This document shows, in pieces, positions 36,597 through 45,496 of a stretch of 64,000 bases of DNA; position 1 is the stretch's first letter, and each line of letters opens with the position of its first letter. This DNA comes from Clostridium sp. C2-6-12. Its GTDB lineage: Bacteria; Bacillota; Clostridia; Clostridiales; Clostridiaceae. The DNA lies in assembly GCF_009928485.1 (NCBI RefSeq), contig NZ_JAABNP010000009.1, positions 1 to 64,000 of the forward strand, written 5' to 3'. The notes under the pieces are model-generated. The model searched no databases, was not told where the DNA came from, and saw only the letters and a program-made list of their open reading frames with translations. Position numbers and translations under genes: made by a program.

Positions 36597-37442
36597 TTGA
36601 AAGATGTTTTAAGTGGCAACTTGATAATTATTGGAGGTGCCGAGGACAAAGAAGGCAAAAAAGAAATATTAAACAGGGTATGTAATTCAATTAATAAAGA
36701 TCAGGATATATTATTAATTGCAACAATTGCAACTGAATACCCTAGGGAAGTAGCAGTCAAATATAAAGAGGTTTTTGGGGAACTTAAGGTTAAGAATATA
36801 AAAGTTCTTGATATTAGTGAAAGAAAGGATGCTTTTGATCAAATTAATGTAGAATTAATAAAGGAAGCTTCACTGATATTTTTTACAGGCGGAGATCAAT
36901 TAAGGATAACAAGTTTGATTGGTGGTACTCCTATTTATGATGCTTTGAAAGAAGCTTGTCATAAGGATACTTTTATTGTAGGTACATCAGCAGGAGCCTC
37001 TGTTATGAGTGACACAATGATAGTTGAAGGTAAGGAGGAGGATTCGCCAAGAAAATGTACGTTAAAAATGTCACCAGGTTTTGGATTGATAAAAGATGTT
37101 ATAATTGATCAGCATTTTGCCCAAAGAGGTAGGTTTGGAAGACTTTTAACTGGAATTGCACAAAACCCTGAAATTTTAGGAATAGGTATAGATGAAAATA
37201 CAGGAATAGTAGTAAATAAGTCTGGAGCTATTGAGGTTATAGGGGAAGGCGCGGTTTATTTTGTTGATGGGAGCACAATTACATATACTAATGTATCAGA
37301 ATTAAAAGCTGATGAAATTTTAAGTATGCACAATGTAAAATTGCATATATTAACTGATGGAAATAAATTTGACCTAATAAAAAAGTTACCTTTTGAGGAG
37401 GAGCAGGTTAGTCATGAAGATAATACAAAAGAGAATATATGA
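36597..37442 (+). CDS. cphB: Cyanophycinase
   Basis: A 281-residue serine peptidase of family S51 that cuts cyanophycin, the arginine-aspartate storage polymer, into beta-Asp-Arg dipeptides. The nucleophile Ser lies in GTSAGASVMSD, and the start has NLIIIGGAED. The frame begins with TTG at 36597, preceded by GAGGTG at good spacing; no ATG lies near. The last 29 nt overlap the start of cphA, so the two are translationally coupled. The pair would give a full synthesis and breakdown cycle for cyanophycin as nitrogen store. Confidence 0.93.
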   Translation: MKDVLSGNLIIIGGAEDKEGKKEILNRVCNSINKDQDILLIATIATEYPREVAVKYKEVFGELKVKNIKVLDISERKDAFDQINVELIKEASLIFFTGGDQLRITSLIGGTPIYDALKEACHKDTFIVGTSAGASVMSDTMIVEGKEEDSPRKCTLKMSPGFGLIKDVIIDQHFAQRGRFGRLLTGIAQNPEILGIGIDENTGIVVNKSGAIEVIGEGAVYFVDGSTITYTNVSELKADEILSMHNVKLHILTDGNKFDLIKKLPFEEEQVSHEDNTKENI

Positions 37443-40053
37443 AGAACAGAATATTTATTCTCATAAGAAGTGCATAAGAATAGATGTTGATTTAGAAGGT
37501 TACTGTGAAATACCAAGCAAAAATATACCAAATTTTAATTTCAACCTTGTAAAAATGATACCAGAGCTGAAAACTCATAGATGTGGAATTGATGAAGATG
37601 AGGGCTTTGTTAAAAGACTTGAAGAAGGAACTTATTTGGCTCATATTTGTGAACATATAATGATTGCTATACAAAATAACTTAGGGATAGATGTATCCTA
37701 TGGGAAAGCAAGAGAAATTGAAGGTGATATGTATTATATTATTGTTCAATATGAATATAAAAATACTGTAGTTGAAGTAGCTAAGCTTGCTGTAGATTTG
37801 GTCGATTCATTAATTAATCAAATGCCTATAGATTTTAAAGGTAGAATGAATATAATAAAAGAGATATTAAAAAATGAGCATATAGGATGTACTACAAAGG
37901 CAATTTGTGATGCAGCAAAAGAATATAATCTTCCAGTTACTCAGCTAGAAGATAGCAATATTTATCAAATAGGTTATGGTAAAATGAGTAGATTTATAGA
38001 AGCATCTATAGGAAGTAGTACAAAGTGTGTAGGAGTTGATATTTCTTGCGACAAGCTTTTAACCAAGCAATTGCTTAAAAAGCAGAATATTCCTGTAGCA
38101 GAGGGAGCTAAAGTATTTAACATAATTGGTTTATTACAGGATGCAGAAAAGATAGGTTATCCAGTAGTGCTAAAACCTCAATGTGGGAACAAAGGAAGAG
38201 GCGTAATTTTAAACATAAAAAATCAAAAGCAGTTAGTTGAGGGATATATAAATCTGCAAAAAAGTTTTAAAGATATAATTATTGAAAAATATTTCGAAGG
38301 TAATGATTACAGAGTTTGTCTTGTAAATTACAAAGTGGAAGCAGTAGCTTTAAGGTTAGCTCCTTTTGTTATTGGAAATGGAAATGATAATCTTAAAAGA
38401 TTAATTGAAGTTTTAAATGAAGATCCATCAAGAGGAGAAGATCATGAAAAAGCTTTAACCAAAATAAAAATAGATTCAGAATTGGTTTCATGTTTAGAAA
38501 AGAGAAAACTAAATTTGGATTATATACCTAAGGATGGAGAGAAAGTATTGCTTCGAGAAAATGCTAATCTTTCTACAGGAGGTATGGCCATAGATTGTAC
38601 AGAGGAAATTTGTGAAGAAAATATAGAATGTTGTGTAAATGCAGCTAAGGCTTTAGGCCTTGATATATGTGGAATTGATATCTGTACAAAGGATATAAGT
38701 GTTCCGCTTGAAGAAAATGGCGGAATCATAATGGAGGTAAATGCAGCTCCTGGAATAAGAATGCATCATTATCCTTGGAAGGGCAAAAAGCGTAATGTTG
38801 GAAAAGCAATATTAGAAATGCTTTATGATAATAATCCCCAAAGTATTCCTATAATATCTATTACAGGGACTAATGGAAAAACTACAACTACACGTTTAAT
38901 AAGTCATGTACTAAAGAAGATGGGAAATCGTGTAGGTATGACTTGTACTGATGGTGTATATTTAAATGATAGGTGTGTTCACAAAGGTGATGATACAGGG
39001 TTTGACAGTGCAAAGACAGTATTAATGAATAATGAAGTAGATGTTGCTGTACTAGAAACTGCTAGAGGAGGACTGGTTAGGAGAGGTCTCGCTTATAACC
39101 TTGCTGATGTAGGGATAATAACAAATATAACAAATGATCACTTGGGGTTAGATGAAATCAATTCAATTGAGGAGTTAAGCTTTGCAAAGGCATTAGTAGG
39201 TGAAGCAGTAAAAAAGGATGGCTTTGTAGTTATAAATGCTGATGATAAATACAGTAAAACTATAATAAACAGATTTGAAGCTGAAATAATATATTTCTCT
39301 AAGTATAAAGAAAATCCATTGATACAGGAAAATATATCAAAGGGGAAAATAGCTGTATTTATTGAAGATAACAAGATATGTGTAGTTAATAATCATAGAA
39401 AATATGATATAGTTTCAATAAAAGAAATGCCCATATCCTATGATGGAAAGCTTGAATATAATATTGAAAATGCAATGGCAGCTTGTGCAGGGCTTGTAGG
39501 ATTAAATATTGATTATTGCATGATTTCAAAGGGATTTATGGACTTTAAATTAAATAGTGAACATAATAGTGGAAGATTTAATATATATACCTATGGAGAT
39601 AGAAAAATAATTTTAGATTATGCTCATAATATTGAAGGATATAAAGCTATAATATCTTCTTTGAAAAAGATTAAAAAAGGAAATAATTTAATTGGGGTAA
39701 TTGGTATTCCAGGAGATAGAAGTAATGATATAGGATATGAAATTGGGGAAATATGTGCTAATAATTTTGATAAAATAATCATAAAGGAAGATAAGGATAA
39801 AAGAGGAAGAAAGTCTGGAGAGGTTGCAGCTATATTAGAAAAGGCTGTATTAGATACGAAAAAAAATGCAAATTTAAAAGTGTGTTTAGATGAGGTAGAA
39901 GCATTAAAGAACGCTATAAGAATGAGCCAAAAAGGTGATATAATTATAGTTTTTTACGAAAAGCTAGAACCACTTTTGGATATTGTAAAAGGAGATTCCA
40001 AAGAATATATAGATGAATTAGAAATTACAGACAAGAAATGTGAAACTGTATAG
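37414..40053 (+). CDS. cphA: Cyanophycin synthetase
   Basis: An 879-residue ATP-dependent enzyme that polymerises aspartate and arginine. It has the standard three-part layout: an N-terminal domain (1-160), an ATP-grasp domain (about 210-470, with PVVLKPQCGNKGRGV and EVNAAPGIRMH) and a Mur-ligase-like domain (from 485, with the P-loop GTNGKTTTTRLI, and DYAHNIEGY later). The ATG at 37414 is chosen on fit to the family; a TTG start 7 codons earlier in the same frame is possible. It overlaps cphB. Neighbouring sporulation genes suggest the polymer is made in the mother cell or spore, which is inference. Confidence 0.95.
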   Translation: MKIIQKRIYEEQNIYSHKKCIRIDVDLEGYCEIPSKNIPNFNFNLVKMIPELKTHRCGIDEDEGFVKRLEEGTYLAHICEHIMIAIQNNLGIDVSYGKAREIEGDMYYIIVQYEYKNTVVEVAKLAVDLVDSLINQMPIDFKGRMNIIKEILKNEHIGCTTKAICDAAKEYNLPVTQLEDSNIYQIGYGKMSRFIEASIGSSTKCVGVDISCDKLLTKQLLKKQNIPVAEGAKVFNIIGLLQDAEKIGYPVVLKPQCGNKGRGVILNIKNQKQLVEGYINLQKSFKDIIIEKYFEGNDYRVCLVNYKVEAVALRLAPFVIGNGNDNLKRLIEVLNEDPSRGEDHEKALTKIKIDSELVSCLEKRKLNLDYIPKDGEKVLLRENANLSTGGMAIDCTEEICEENIECCVNAAKALGLDICGIDICTKDISVPLEENGGIIMEVNAAPGIRMHHYPWKGKKRNVGKAILEMLYDNNPQSIPIISITGTNGKTTTTRLISHVLKKMGNRVGMTCTDGVYLNDRCVHKGDDTGFDSAKTVLMNNEVDVAVLETARGGLVRRGLAYNLADVGIITNITNDHLGLDEINSIEELSFAKALVGEAVKKDGFVVINADDKYSKTIINRFEAEIIYFSKYKENPLIQENISKGKIAVFIEDNKICVVNNHRKYDIVSIKEMPISYDGKLEYNIENAMAACAGLVGLNIDYCMISKGFMDFKLNSEHNSGRFNIYTYGDRKIILDYAHNIEGYKAIISSLKKIKKGNNLIGVIGIPGDRSNDIGYEIGEICANNFDKIIIKEDKDKRGRKSGEVAAILEKAVLDTKKNANLKVCLDEVEALKNAIRMSQKGDIIIVFYEKLEPLLDIVKGDSKEYIDELEITDKKCETV

Positions 40054-40057
40054 TAAT

Positions 40058-40131
40058 TTTAGGCATATAAAAAACTAATGAAGTAAAAAATCACTTGGGA
40101 TTTGTTAGTTTTTAATATGCCTAAATCTTTT
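40058..40131 (+). terminator. Long terminator hairpin after cphA
   Basis: TTTAGGCATAT with ATATGCCTAAA (40115-40125), plus an inner AACTAA/TTAGTT stem, followed by TCTTTTT. Confidence 0.8.
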
Positions 40132-40205
40132 TCCTTAAGTTAATTAGACAAGATATTTTACCTATGATAAAATATTGTTAAAATGTGCTGAAAGGATATA
40201 TGAAA

Positions 40206-41048
40206 ATGAAGATTAAGGCTTATGCAAAAATTAATATTGCCTTAGATGTAGTAGGGAAAAGAGAAGATGGTTATCATTTGCTTAGAATGATAATGCAGAG
40301 TATAGATTTATATGACACAATTATAATTGATAAAGTAGATTCAGGAATAATATTAAAATGTAATAAACATTATGTTCCTACAGATGAAAGGAATTTAGCA
40401 TATAAAGCAGCAAAGCTATTTATTGAAACTTATTCTATAAATCAAGGTGTTGAAATTGATTTGGTCAAAAACATACCAGTCTCAGCAGGACTTGCAGGTG
40501 GAAGCACTGATGCAGCAGGTGTGTTAAAGCTTATGAATACAATCTTTAATGTTAATGCTTCAGAAGAGGAATTAAAAGCTTTGGGCTTAAAGCTTGGAGC
40601 AGACGTGCCTTATTGTATAAGTGGAGGAACTGCATTATGTGAAGGTATTGGAGAAAAAATTACCCAACTAAAACCATTTAAAGATAAGATATTAATTTTA
40701 ATTAAACCACCATTTGGAGTATCAACGAGAGAAGTCTATAAAGAATTTGACTTAAGCAGGGCGATTTTTCATCCTAGGATAGAAGAATTGATCAATGCTA
40801 TGGAGAATGATGATATTTATTTTGTTGCAAATAATATGAAGAATTTATTAGAAAATGTAACACTTAAAAAGCATAGAACTATAACTAACATAAAAGAAGA
40901 AGTCAAATTAAATGGTTGTATTGGAACTATGATGAGTGGAAGTGGTCCTACAGTTTTTGCTTTCTTTGATGATATGTTAAAGGCTCAAATGTGTTATGAC
41001 AATATGAAAAAGAAATATAAGGATGTATTTATAACTAGAACTATTTAA
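40206..41048 (+). CDS. ispE: 4-(cytidine 5'-diphospho)-2-C-methyl-D-erythritol kinase
   Basis: A 280-residue GHMP kinase of the MEP isoprenoid pathway that phosphorylates CDP-methylerythritol. Conserved segments are AYAKINIALDV at the start, DGYHLL, the ATP-binding glycine loop in VSAGLAGGSTDAAG (about 90-103) and SGSGPTVFAFF near the end. The ATG at 40206 has AAAGGA nine bases upstream, while the one at 40200 is too close. Length fits the family. Confidence 0.96.
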   Translation: MKIKAYAKINIALDVVGKREDGYHLLRMIMQSIDLYDTIIIDKVDSGIILKCNKHYVPTDERNLAYKAAKLFIETYSINQGVEIDLVKNIPVSAGLAGGSTDAAGVLKLMNTIFNVNASEEELKALGLKLGADVPYCISGGTALCEGIGEKITQLKPFKDKILILIKPPFGVSTREVYKEFDLSRAIFHPRIEELINAMENDDIYFVANNMKNLLENVTLKKHRTITNIKEEVKLNGCIGTMMSGSGPTVFAFFDDMLKAQMCYDNMKKKYKDVFITRTI

Positions 41049-41123
41049 TATAAAATTATTTTTAGATATAACGTATAAAAGCCTCCTAAGTGGTAATAAT
41101 TTTAACTGCGAGGGGGTTTGTTT

Positions 41124-42002
41124 ATGAGACAAATTTTAAGATTAAAAAGAATGATTTTTGTAGTTTTAATATGCATTATTATGAGCGTATTCCAAGGGTG
41201 TACAAGCATGGGGACAGACCCCTGGAACAATATGGGAAATAAAATGGTTAATACAGATGATGATTGTAAGGATGTAAATTCAAAAACTCAAAATAAAAAT
41301 AGAATTCTAGATTATGATGAAGTTAAGAATAATTTAATAAGATTTCATGTTATTGCTAACAGTGATACTGAAGAAGACCAAAATTTAAAATTAAAAATAA
41401 AAAATAAAGTTATAGATTACTTATATCCTTATTTAAATGCTTCTGAATCCTTAGAAGAATCTAGAAATATTATAAAAGATAAGATGGAGCAAGTTAAAAA
41501 GCTTGCAGAAGAAGTAATTAAGGATAATAATTATAGTTATGGTGTAAAAACTGAATTATCAAGAGAAAACTTTCCAGAAAAGTCTTATGGGAAAATAACT
41601 TTGCCTCAAGGAAATTATGAAGCCTTTAGAATAATAATAGGGAATGGTCAAGGGAAAAATTGGTGGTGTGTAATGTTTCCACCATTATGCTTTGTAGATG
41701 AGACTAAGGCAGAGGTTGAATATGATAAAACAGAAAAGAAAATAAATTCTCAAAAGGGTGACTTTGATTTTAGCATAAATTTAAATGGAGAAGATGAAAA
41801 ATCAAATAGTGGAGAGAAAAAATCAGAAACAATTGACAAGGAAAAGAATAGTAAAGATCAAGACCATAAAAAAGATAATAAGGACAATACAGAAAAGCAG
41901 ACTAGTGATCAAGAAAAATCAGATAAAATAGATGCTGGAGATAAAGAGAAAGTACAGATAAAATTTAAAATAGTAGAATTAATAAAAAATTTATTTAATT
42001 AG
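41124..42002 (+). CDS. spoIIR: Stage II sporulation protein R, with charged C-terminal extension
   Basis: A 292-residue SpoIIR, the forespore-made exported signal that triggers SpoIIGA to process pro-sigma-E in the mother cell. A hydrophobic leader (10-27) ends in VFQGC, so lipid attachment is possible. The conserved domain (about 62-195) has IRFHVIANSDT, EDQNLKLKIKNKVIDYL and NWWCVMFPPLCF. The last 75 residues are an acidic, lysine-rich tail (Asp, Glu, Lys, Ser, Gln) not usual for the core family. Just after the leader, the codons for SMGTDPW come from a 13-bp palindromic repeat. Start ATG follows GAGGGGG; an upstream TTG in frame is less likely. Confidence 0.9.
   Translation: MRQILRLKRMIFVVLICIIMSVFQGCTSMGTDPWNNMGNKMVNTDDDCKDVNSKTQNKNRILDYDEVKNNLIRFHVIANSDTEEDQNLKLKIKNKVIDYLYPYLNASESLEESRNIIKDKMEQVKKLAEEVIKDNNYSYGVKTELSRENFPEKSYGKITLPQGNYEAFRIIIGNGQGKNWWCVMFPPLCFVDETKAEVEYDKTEKKINSQKGDFDFSINLNGEDEKSNSGEKKSETIDKEKNSKDQDHKKDNKDNTEKQTSDQEKSDKIDAGDKEKVQIKFKIVELIKNLFN
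41210..41222. repeat. 13-bp palindromic repeat GGGGACAGACCCC inside spoIIR
   Basis: The same layout as GGTGACAGTCACC at 3821-3833: two outer GC arms around GACAG. It lies within coding sequence and keeps the frame, coding MGTDPW. Confidence 0.5.
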
Positions 42003-42015
42003 GAGGTCACAACAG

Positions 42016-43005
42016 ATGACAAGAGCATTAGCTATGGTTTCAGGCGGGCTAGATAGTATTTTAGCAGCTAAGTTGATTAAAGAACAAGGAATAGAAGTAA
42101 TAGGAATTTGTTTTAGATCTTATTTTTTCAATGAAGAAAATGCAAAGAGAATGACAAAGCAGATAGATATACCTTTAGAGGTTATAGATTTTTCAAAGGA
42201 ACATTTTGAGATGGTTAAAGACCCAAAGCATGGATGGGGGAAAAATATGAATCCATGTATAGATTGCCATTCTATGATGATGAGATATTCAGGTGAAATG
42301 CTTCAAAAATTTAATGCTGATTTTATTATTACAGGTGAGGTTTTAAATCAAAGACCTATGTCACAAAATAGATCTGCATTAGATGTTGTAAAAAAACAAT
42401 CTGGTTTTAGTGATAAAATATTAAGACCATTATGTGCAAAAAATTTAAAAGAAACTCAAATGGAGATTGATGGATTAGTTGATAGAGAAAAACTTTTAAG
42501 TATTTCAGGAAGAAATAGAAAACCACAAATGGCATTAGCAGAGCAATGGGGAATAAAGGATTATCCATCTCCAGCAGGAGGCTGTAAATTAACAGAACCA
42601 AATTATTCAATAAGATTAAAGGAAACTATAGATAGAAAAGAAGTGGTTTCTGAAAAAGACCTACACTTATTAAAATTTGGAAGACATTTTATAACAGACA
42701 ATAAAACGAAAATCATAGTATCAAGAACTGGAGAAGAAGGAGAAGAATTAAAGAAATTATTAAACAACAAGGATATAATGTTTATAACTTGTAATTTCAA
42801 TGGTGCTATGGTTATAATTCCAGAAGGTGAGACTCCAAACGATGAAGATTTAACATTTGCTTGCAGATTGGCTGTTAGATATAGTAAAGGCCGAGATGAA
42901 GCTTTGGTTAAAGTTAAATTTGGTAAAGTATCAACTGAATTTACTGATACTAAGGAAGTAAATTCTATGACTCAAGAAGAGTTGGACAAGTATATAGTTA
43001 ATTAG
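42016..43005 (+). CDS. PP-loop ATPase, ThiI/MnmA-like tRNA-thiolation family
   Basis: A 329-residue adenine-nucleotide alpha-hydrolase-like protein. The PP-loop SGGLDS is at residues 9-14 and the mid-domain has NPCIDCHSMMMR, a CxxC pair, then GEVLNQRPMSQ, which resembles the ATPase domain of tRNA-thiouridine synthases (ThiI and MnmA). The C-terminal region (from about 185, SPAGGCKLTEPNYS) is of the kind found in related clostridial proteins. It probably activates a tRNA or other substrate by adenylation for sulfur insertion; the exact target is not clear. The start is 13 nt after spoIIR with AGGAGGT, so the two may share a transcript. Confidence 0.82.
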   Translation: MTRALAMVSGGLDSILAAKLIKEQGIEVIGICFRSYFFNEENAKRMTKQIDIPLEVIDFSKEHFEMVKDPKHGWGKNMNPCIDCHSMMMRYSGEMLQKFNADFIITGEVLNQRPMSQNRSALDVVKKQSGFSDKILRPLCAKNLKETQMEIDGLVDREKLLSISGRNRKPQMALAEQWGIKDYPSPAGGCKLTEPNYSIRLKETIDRKEVVSEKDLHLLKFGRHFITDNKTKIIVSRTGEEGEELKKLLNNKDIMFITCNFNGAMVIIPEGETPNDEDLTFACRLAVRYSKGRDEALVKVKFGKVSTEFTDTKEVNSMTQEELDKYIVN

Positions 43006-43194
43006 AATATTATTATTTTTATTTAGTTAATATTATATATTGGTATGTGTGTTGAAAAATGATTTTTTATAAATTGATTAATGCTATCTAAGGTCATTTT
43101 GGTTTCTTGTTCCAATATATGCATATATAAATTTGTGAACATAAAGTATATAATTAATAAAATAACGTGAATTTAAAATTTTGGAGGGAAATTA

Positions 43195-43611
43195 ATGAAC
43201 AAAAAAGCAGTTATCACCGTTGATAGTGCTATTTTTAATGAAGAAGAGGATACAATAAGCGTAGTTACACCTGGAGATTTTTGTGAAACAGAATATGGTT
43301 ATAAGGTACAGTATGATGAAACAAAGATTTCTGGAATGGAGGGTACTAAAACTACGATTTTAATAAGAAAAGATTCTTTTGATTTAATAAGAGAAGGTAC
43401 TACAGAAACTAAAATGGAATTTGAAAATAACAAAACAACAACATCCTTATATAAAACACCTTATGGTGTAATGGACATTAGAATAGATACTAGAAAGCTA
43501 AAAATCAATGTTAGTGAACAAGGTGGAAATATTGATGCTCTTTATGTGCTAGAAATAGGTGGACAACCTGCCATGAAAACTAATTTATCTATTGATATAA
43601 AAGTTAATTAA
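43195..43611 (+). CDS. DUF1934 (YwiB-like) beta-barrel protein
   Basis: A 138-residue soluble protein with an all-beta pattern and the DUF1934 signatures VQYDETKISGMEGTKTT and YGVMDI. The family has a lipocalin-like barrel and unknown function. Start ATG follows TGGAGGG. A strong hairpin follows. Confidence 0.85.
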   Translation: MNKKAVITVDSAIFNEEEDTISVVTPGDFCETEYGYKVQYDETKISGMEGTKTTILIRKDSFDLIREGTTETKMEFENNKTTTSLYKTPYGVMDIRIDTRKLKINVSEQGGNIDALYVLEIGGQPAMKTNLSIDIKVN

Positions 43612-43627
43612 AAATACTTCAAATGAA

Positions 43628-43694
43628 AAATAAGCAGCCATTTTAAATCCAAGTGATTTTAAAAACTGCTTATTTACGTTTTTATCAAGGAAAG
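43628..43694 (+). terminator. Terminator after the DUF1934 gene
   Basis: AAATAAGCAG (43628-43637) pairs with CTGCTTATTT (43676-43685), with an inner TTTTAAATC/GATTTTAAAA stem, then T-rich sequence. Confidence 0.85.
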
Positions 43695-43738
43695 ATATTT
43701 ACGAAAAAACCTTTACATATTTGCTTTGGCTAATGCTG

Positions 43739-44194
43739 TTAGGAACATATGGAACTTACTGTATTTAAAACAGGTTTCTTTTTAAAAGCAAGCAATCTCA
43801 TTAATTCAACAATATCCTCTTCAGTTTTTGGCCTGTAATTAATCCAACCACCATCACTGCAAGGATATTTATCTTTCCACAATTCTTTTGTTAAAGGGAG
43901 ACCTTCCTCAATTAGCTGATTGAGTTTTTCTTTATTAGTTGAACTTAATTGGAGCATTACATCTATTTGACCTTTTTCGAAAAATACATAACATAAGTGT
44001 TTTGTTTTGTGAGAATATTTATACCCCCATCCATAATTATTTCCAAACGGAAATTTCAATTCTTTTTTCATATCATATTGCTTTGAAAAAGCTTCATCAA
44101 ATTTAGTAAGCAGAAGTTGTCCAGTATTCCCAATGTGTTTAAAGATTTCAGCTTTTGTTGGTGTAAAATTCTTATCTAACATTCTACTAACCAT
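43739..44194 (-). CDS. DUF3788 family protein
   Basis: A 151-residue soluble protein similar to the DUF3788 family (alpha/beta, related in fold to YdhG/YjbR-like proteins). It has GNNYGWGYKYSHKTKHLCYVFFE and a C-terminal YRPKTEEDIVELMRLLAFKK. The ATG at 44194 is preferred to one six codons earlier because GGAGAA stands just before it. The function is unknown. It is a single gene. Confidence 0.75.
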   Translation of the reverse strand: MVSRMLDKNFTPTKAEIFKHIGNTGQLLLTKFDEAFSKQYDMKKELKFPFGNNYGWGYKYSHKTKHLCYVFFEKGQIDVMLQLSSTNKEKLNQLIEEGLPLTKELWKDKYPCSDGGWINYRPKTEEDIVELMRLLAFKKKPVLNTVSSICS

Positions 44195-44312
44195 AATAAT
44201 TTCTCCAATCATAATTTATATAAATTTTTAATTATATGCTTTCATGTTCTTAGATTATAAGAAAGAAATTTGATTTATAAATTATACTTTGAATTTCCTA
44301 TTTTAAGTTGTT

Positions 44313-44669
44313 CTATAGATAATATGCTGTGATTAAAATAAATATACTTGAAAAAAGTAAAGCTGAGTTAAGAAGCTTTTTAATATTTACTTCAGGCTTA
44401 TTTTTTATATCTTCATGTTCATATGCTTTAAAATCAATATTAGATACATATTGAGAGTTAACTTGCCCTAAAGAGCTAAGTGAAAGTCCTAATGAATTAC
44501 CAGATATATTTATGAATAATTCAATTATAAATACGATTAATCCTAATAGGAAAGCTGTATCTTTTAAGGTGTAAGAATAAAAGTGTGAAATAAAGAATGA
44601 AATTAATCTAAGTATAAAATAATTAATAAAGATAATTGAAATAAACTTTAGAAATTTTAATTTTTTCAT
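44313..44669 (-). CDS. Small membrane protein
   Basis: A 118-residue protein with two N-terminal hydrophobic segments (about 8-28 and 38-58) and a third at the C-terminus (99-116), separated by a polar loop. I do not recognise a family. It starts 18 nt after the HTH gene, with GGAGTG before its ATG, so the three genes 45254-44313 form one minus-strand operon. Confidence 0.65.
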   Translation of the reverse strand: MKKLKFLKFISIIFINYFILRLISFFISHFYSYTLKDTAFLLGLIVFIIELFINISGNSLGLSLSSLGQVNSQYVSNIDFKAYEHEDIKNKPEVNIKKLLNSALLFSSIFILITAYYL

Positions 44670-44687
44670 AAAATCACTCCGTAAAAT

Positions 44688-44891
44688 CTAATCTTGATAT
44701 TCTAATATATCACCAGGCTGACATTCTAATTCACGGCAAATAGCTTCAAGAGTAGAAAATCTTATAGCTTTTGCCTTGTTGTTTTTTAATATAGATAAAT
44801 TTGCATTTGTAATGTCTATTCTTTCTGCTAATTCTGTAAGTGAGATTTTTCTTTTTGCCATCATAACGTCTAGATTTATAATAATACCCAC
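44688..44891 (-). CDS. Small XRE-type helix-turn-helix regulator
   Basis: A 67-residue Cro/CI-type regulator made of little more than the HTH domain, with KISLTELAERIDITNANLSILKNNKAKAIRFSTL and a CQPGDILEY end typical of the YozG/HTH_26 group. It starts with GTG after GGAGTG. Such regulators are commonly paired with small membrane proteins of the DUF2975 type, as here with the upstream gene. Confidence 0.9.
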   Translation of the reverse strand: MGIIINLDVMMAKRKISLTELAERIDITNANLSILKNNKAKAIRFSTLEAICRELECQPGDILEYQD

Positions 44892-44903
44892 CGTTTCACT
44901 CCT

Positions 44904-45254
44904 TTAAATAGTAAGATCGTGTTCATTCTTTAGTATAACAGCTTTTTCAAATATTTCAGCTAAAACAAAAGCCATACAAGTTATTACAAGATATATTAGG
45001 AAACTTCCTTTAATAGAACCATATTTATTTGCAAACAGTTCAAAGTTACTTGGAACTCTATAATTAATTATAGCATCAGAAATTGAAATAACGATCATAT
45101 AATATGTTAAGCAGACCAATAAATAAATAATTATTTGTATTGAAAATTTATACACAAACGGCGCTATCATAAACATTAATAAAAATAATCCTGCAGAAAA
45201 CTGTGAAATGTTTAATAATGCCCTTAAAAATTTTAAAGCAAAATGCTTTTTCAT
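44904..45254 (-). CDS. DUF2975-like membrane protein
   Basis: A 116-residue membrane protein with about three to four hydrophobic segments, resembling the DUF2975 group that is usually found just before an HTH_26 regulator. The ATG at 45254 follows AAGGAGT; the open frame extends further upstream without a start signal. The pair may form a simple signalling unit whose membrane part controls the regulator, by analogy only. Confidence 0.75.
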   Translation of the reverse strand: MKKHFALKFLRALLNISQFSAGLFLLMFMIAPFVYKFSIQIIIYLLVCLTYYMIVISISDAIINYRVPSNFELFANKYGSIKGSFLIYLVITCMAFVLAEIFEKAVILKNEHDLTI

Positions 45255-45496
45255 AAATAAACCACTCCTTATAAAATATGGTATTAATAATATATCACTA
45301 ATTTTATTAGAAAACAATACATATTTATTGTTTTTCGATAAAAATGTTATTGAAATATGTATAAAAATAGTAAGTTAAAAATTTACAGTCATAAGGAAAA
45401 TTTAAGAAATTAATGTAAGTATATTAAGATTTGAAGCTTATAATTTCATATATAGTTAGTAATTTTATAATAAATGGAAAATGGGGAGGAAATATT

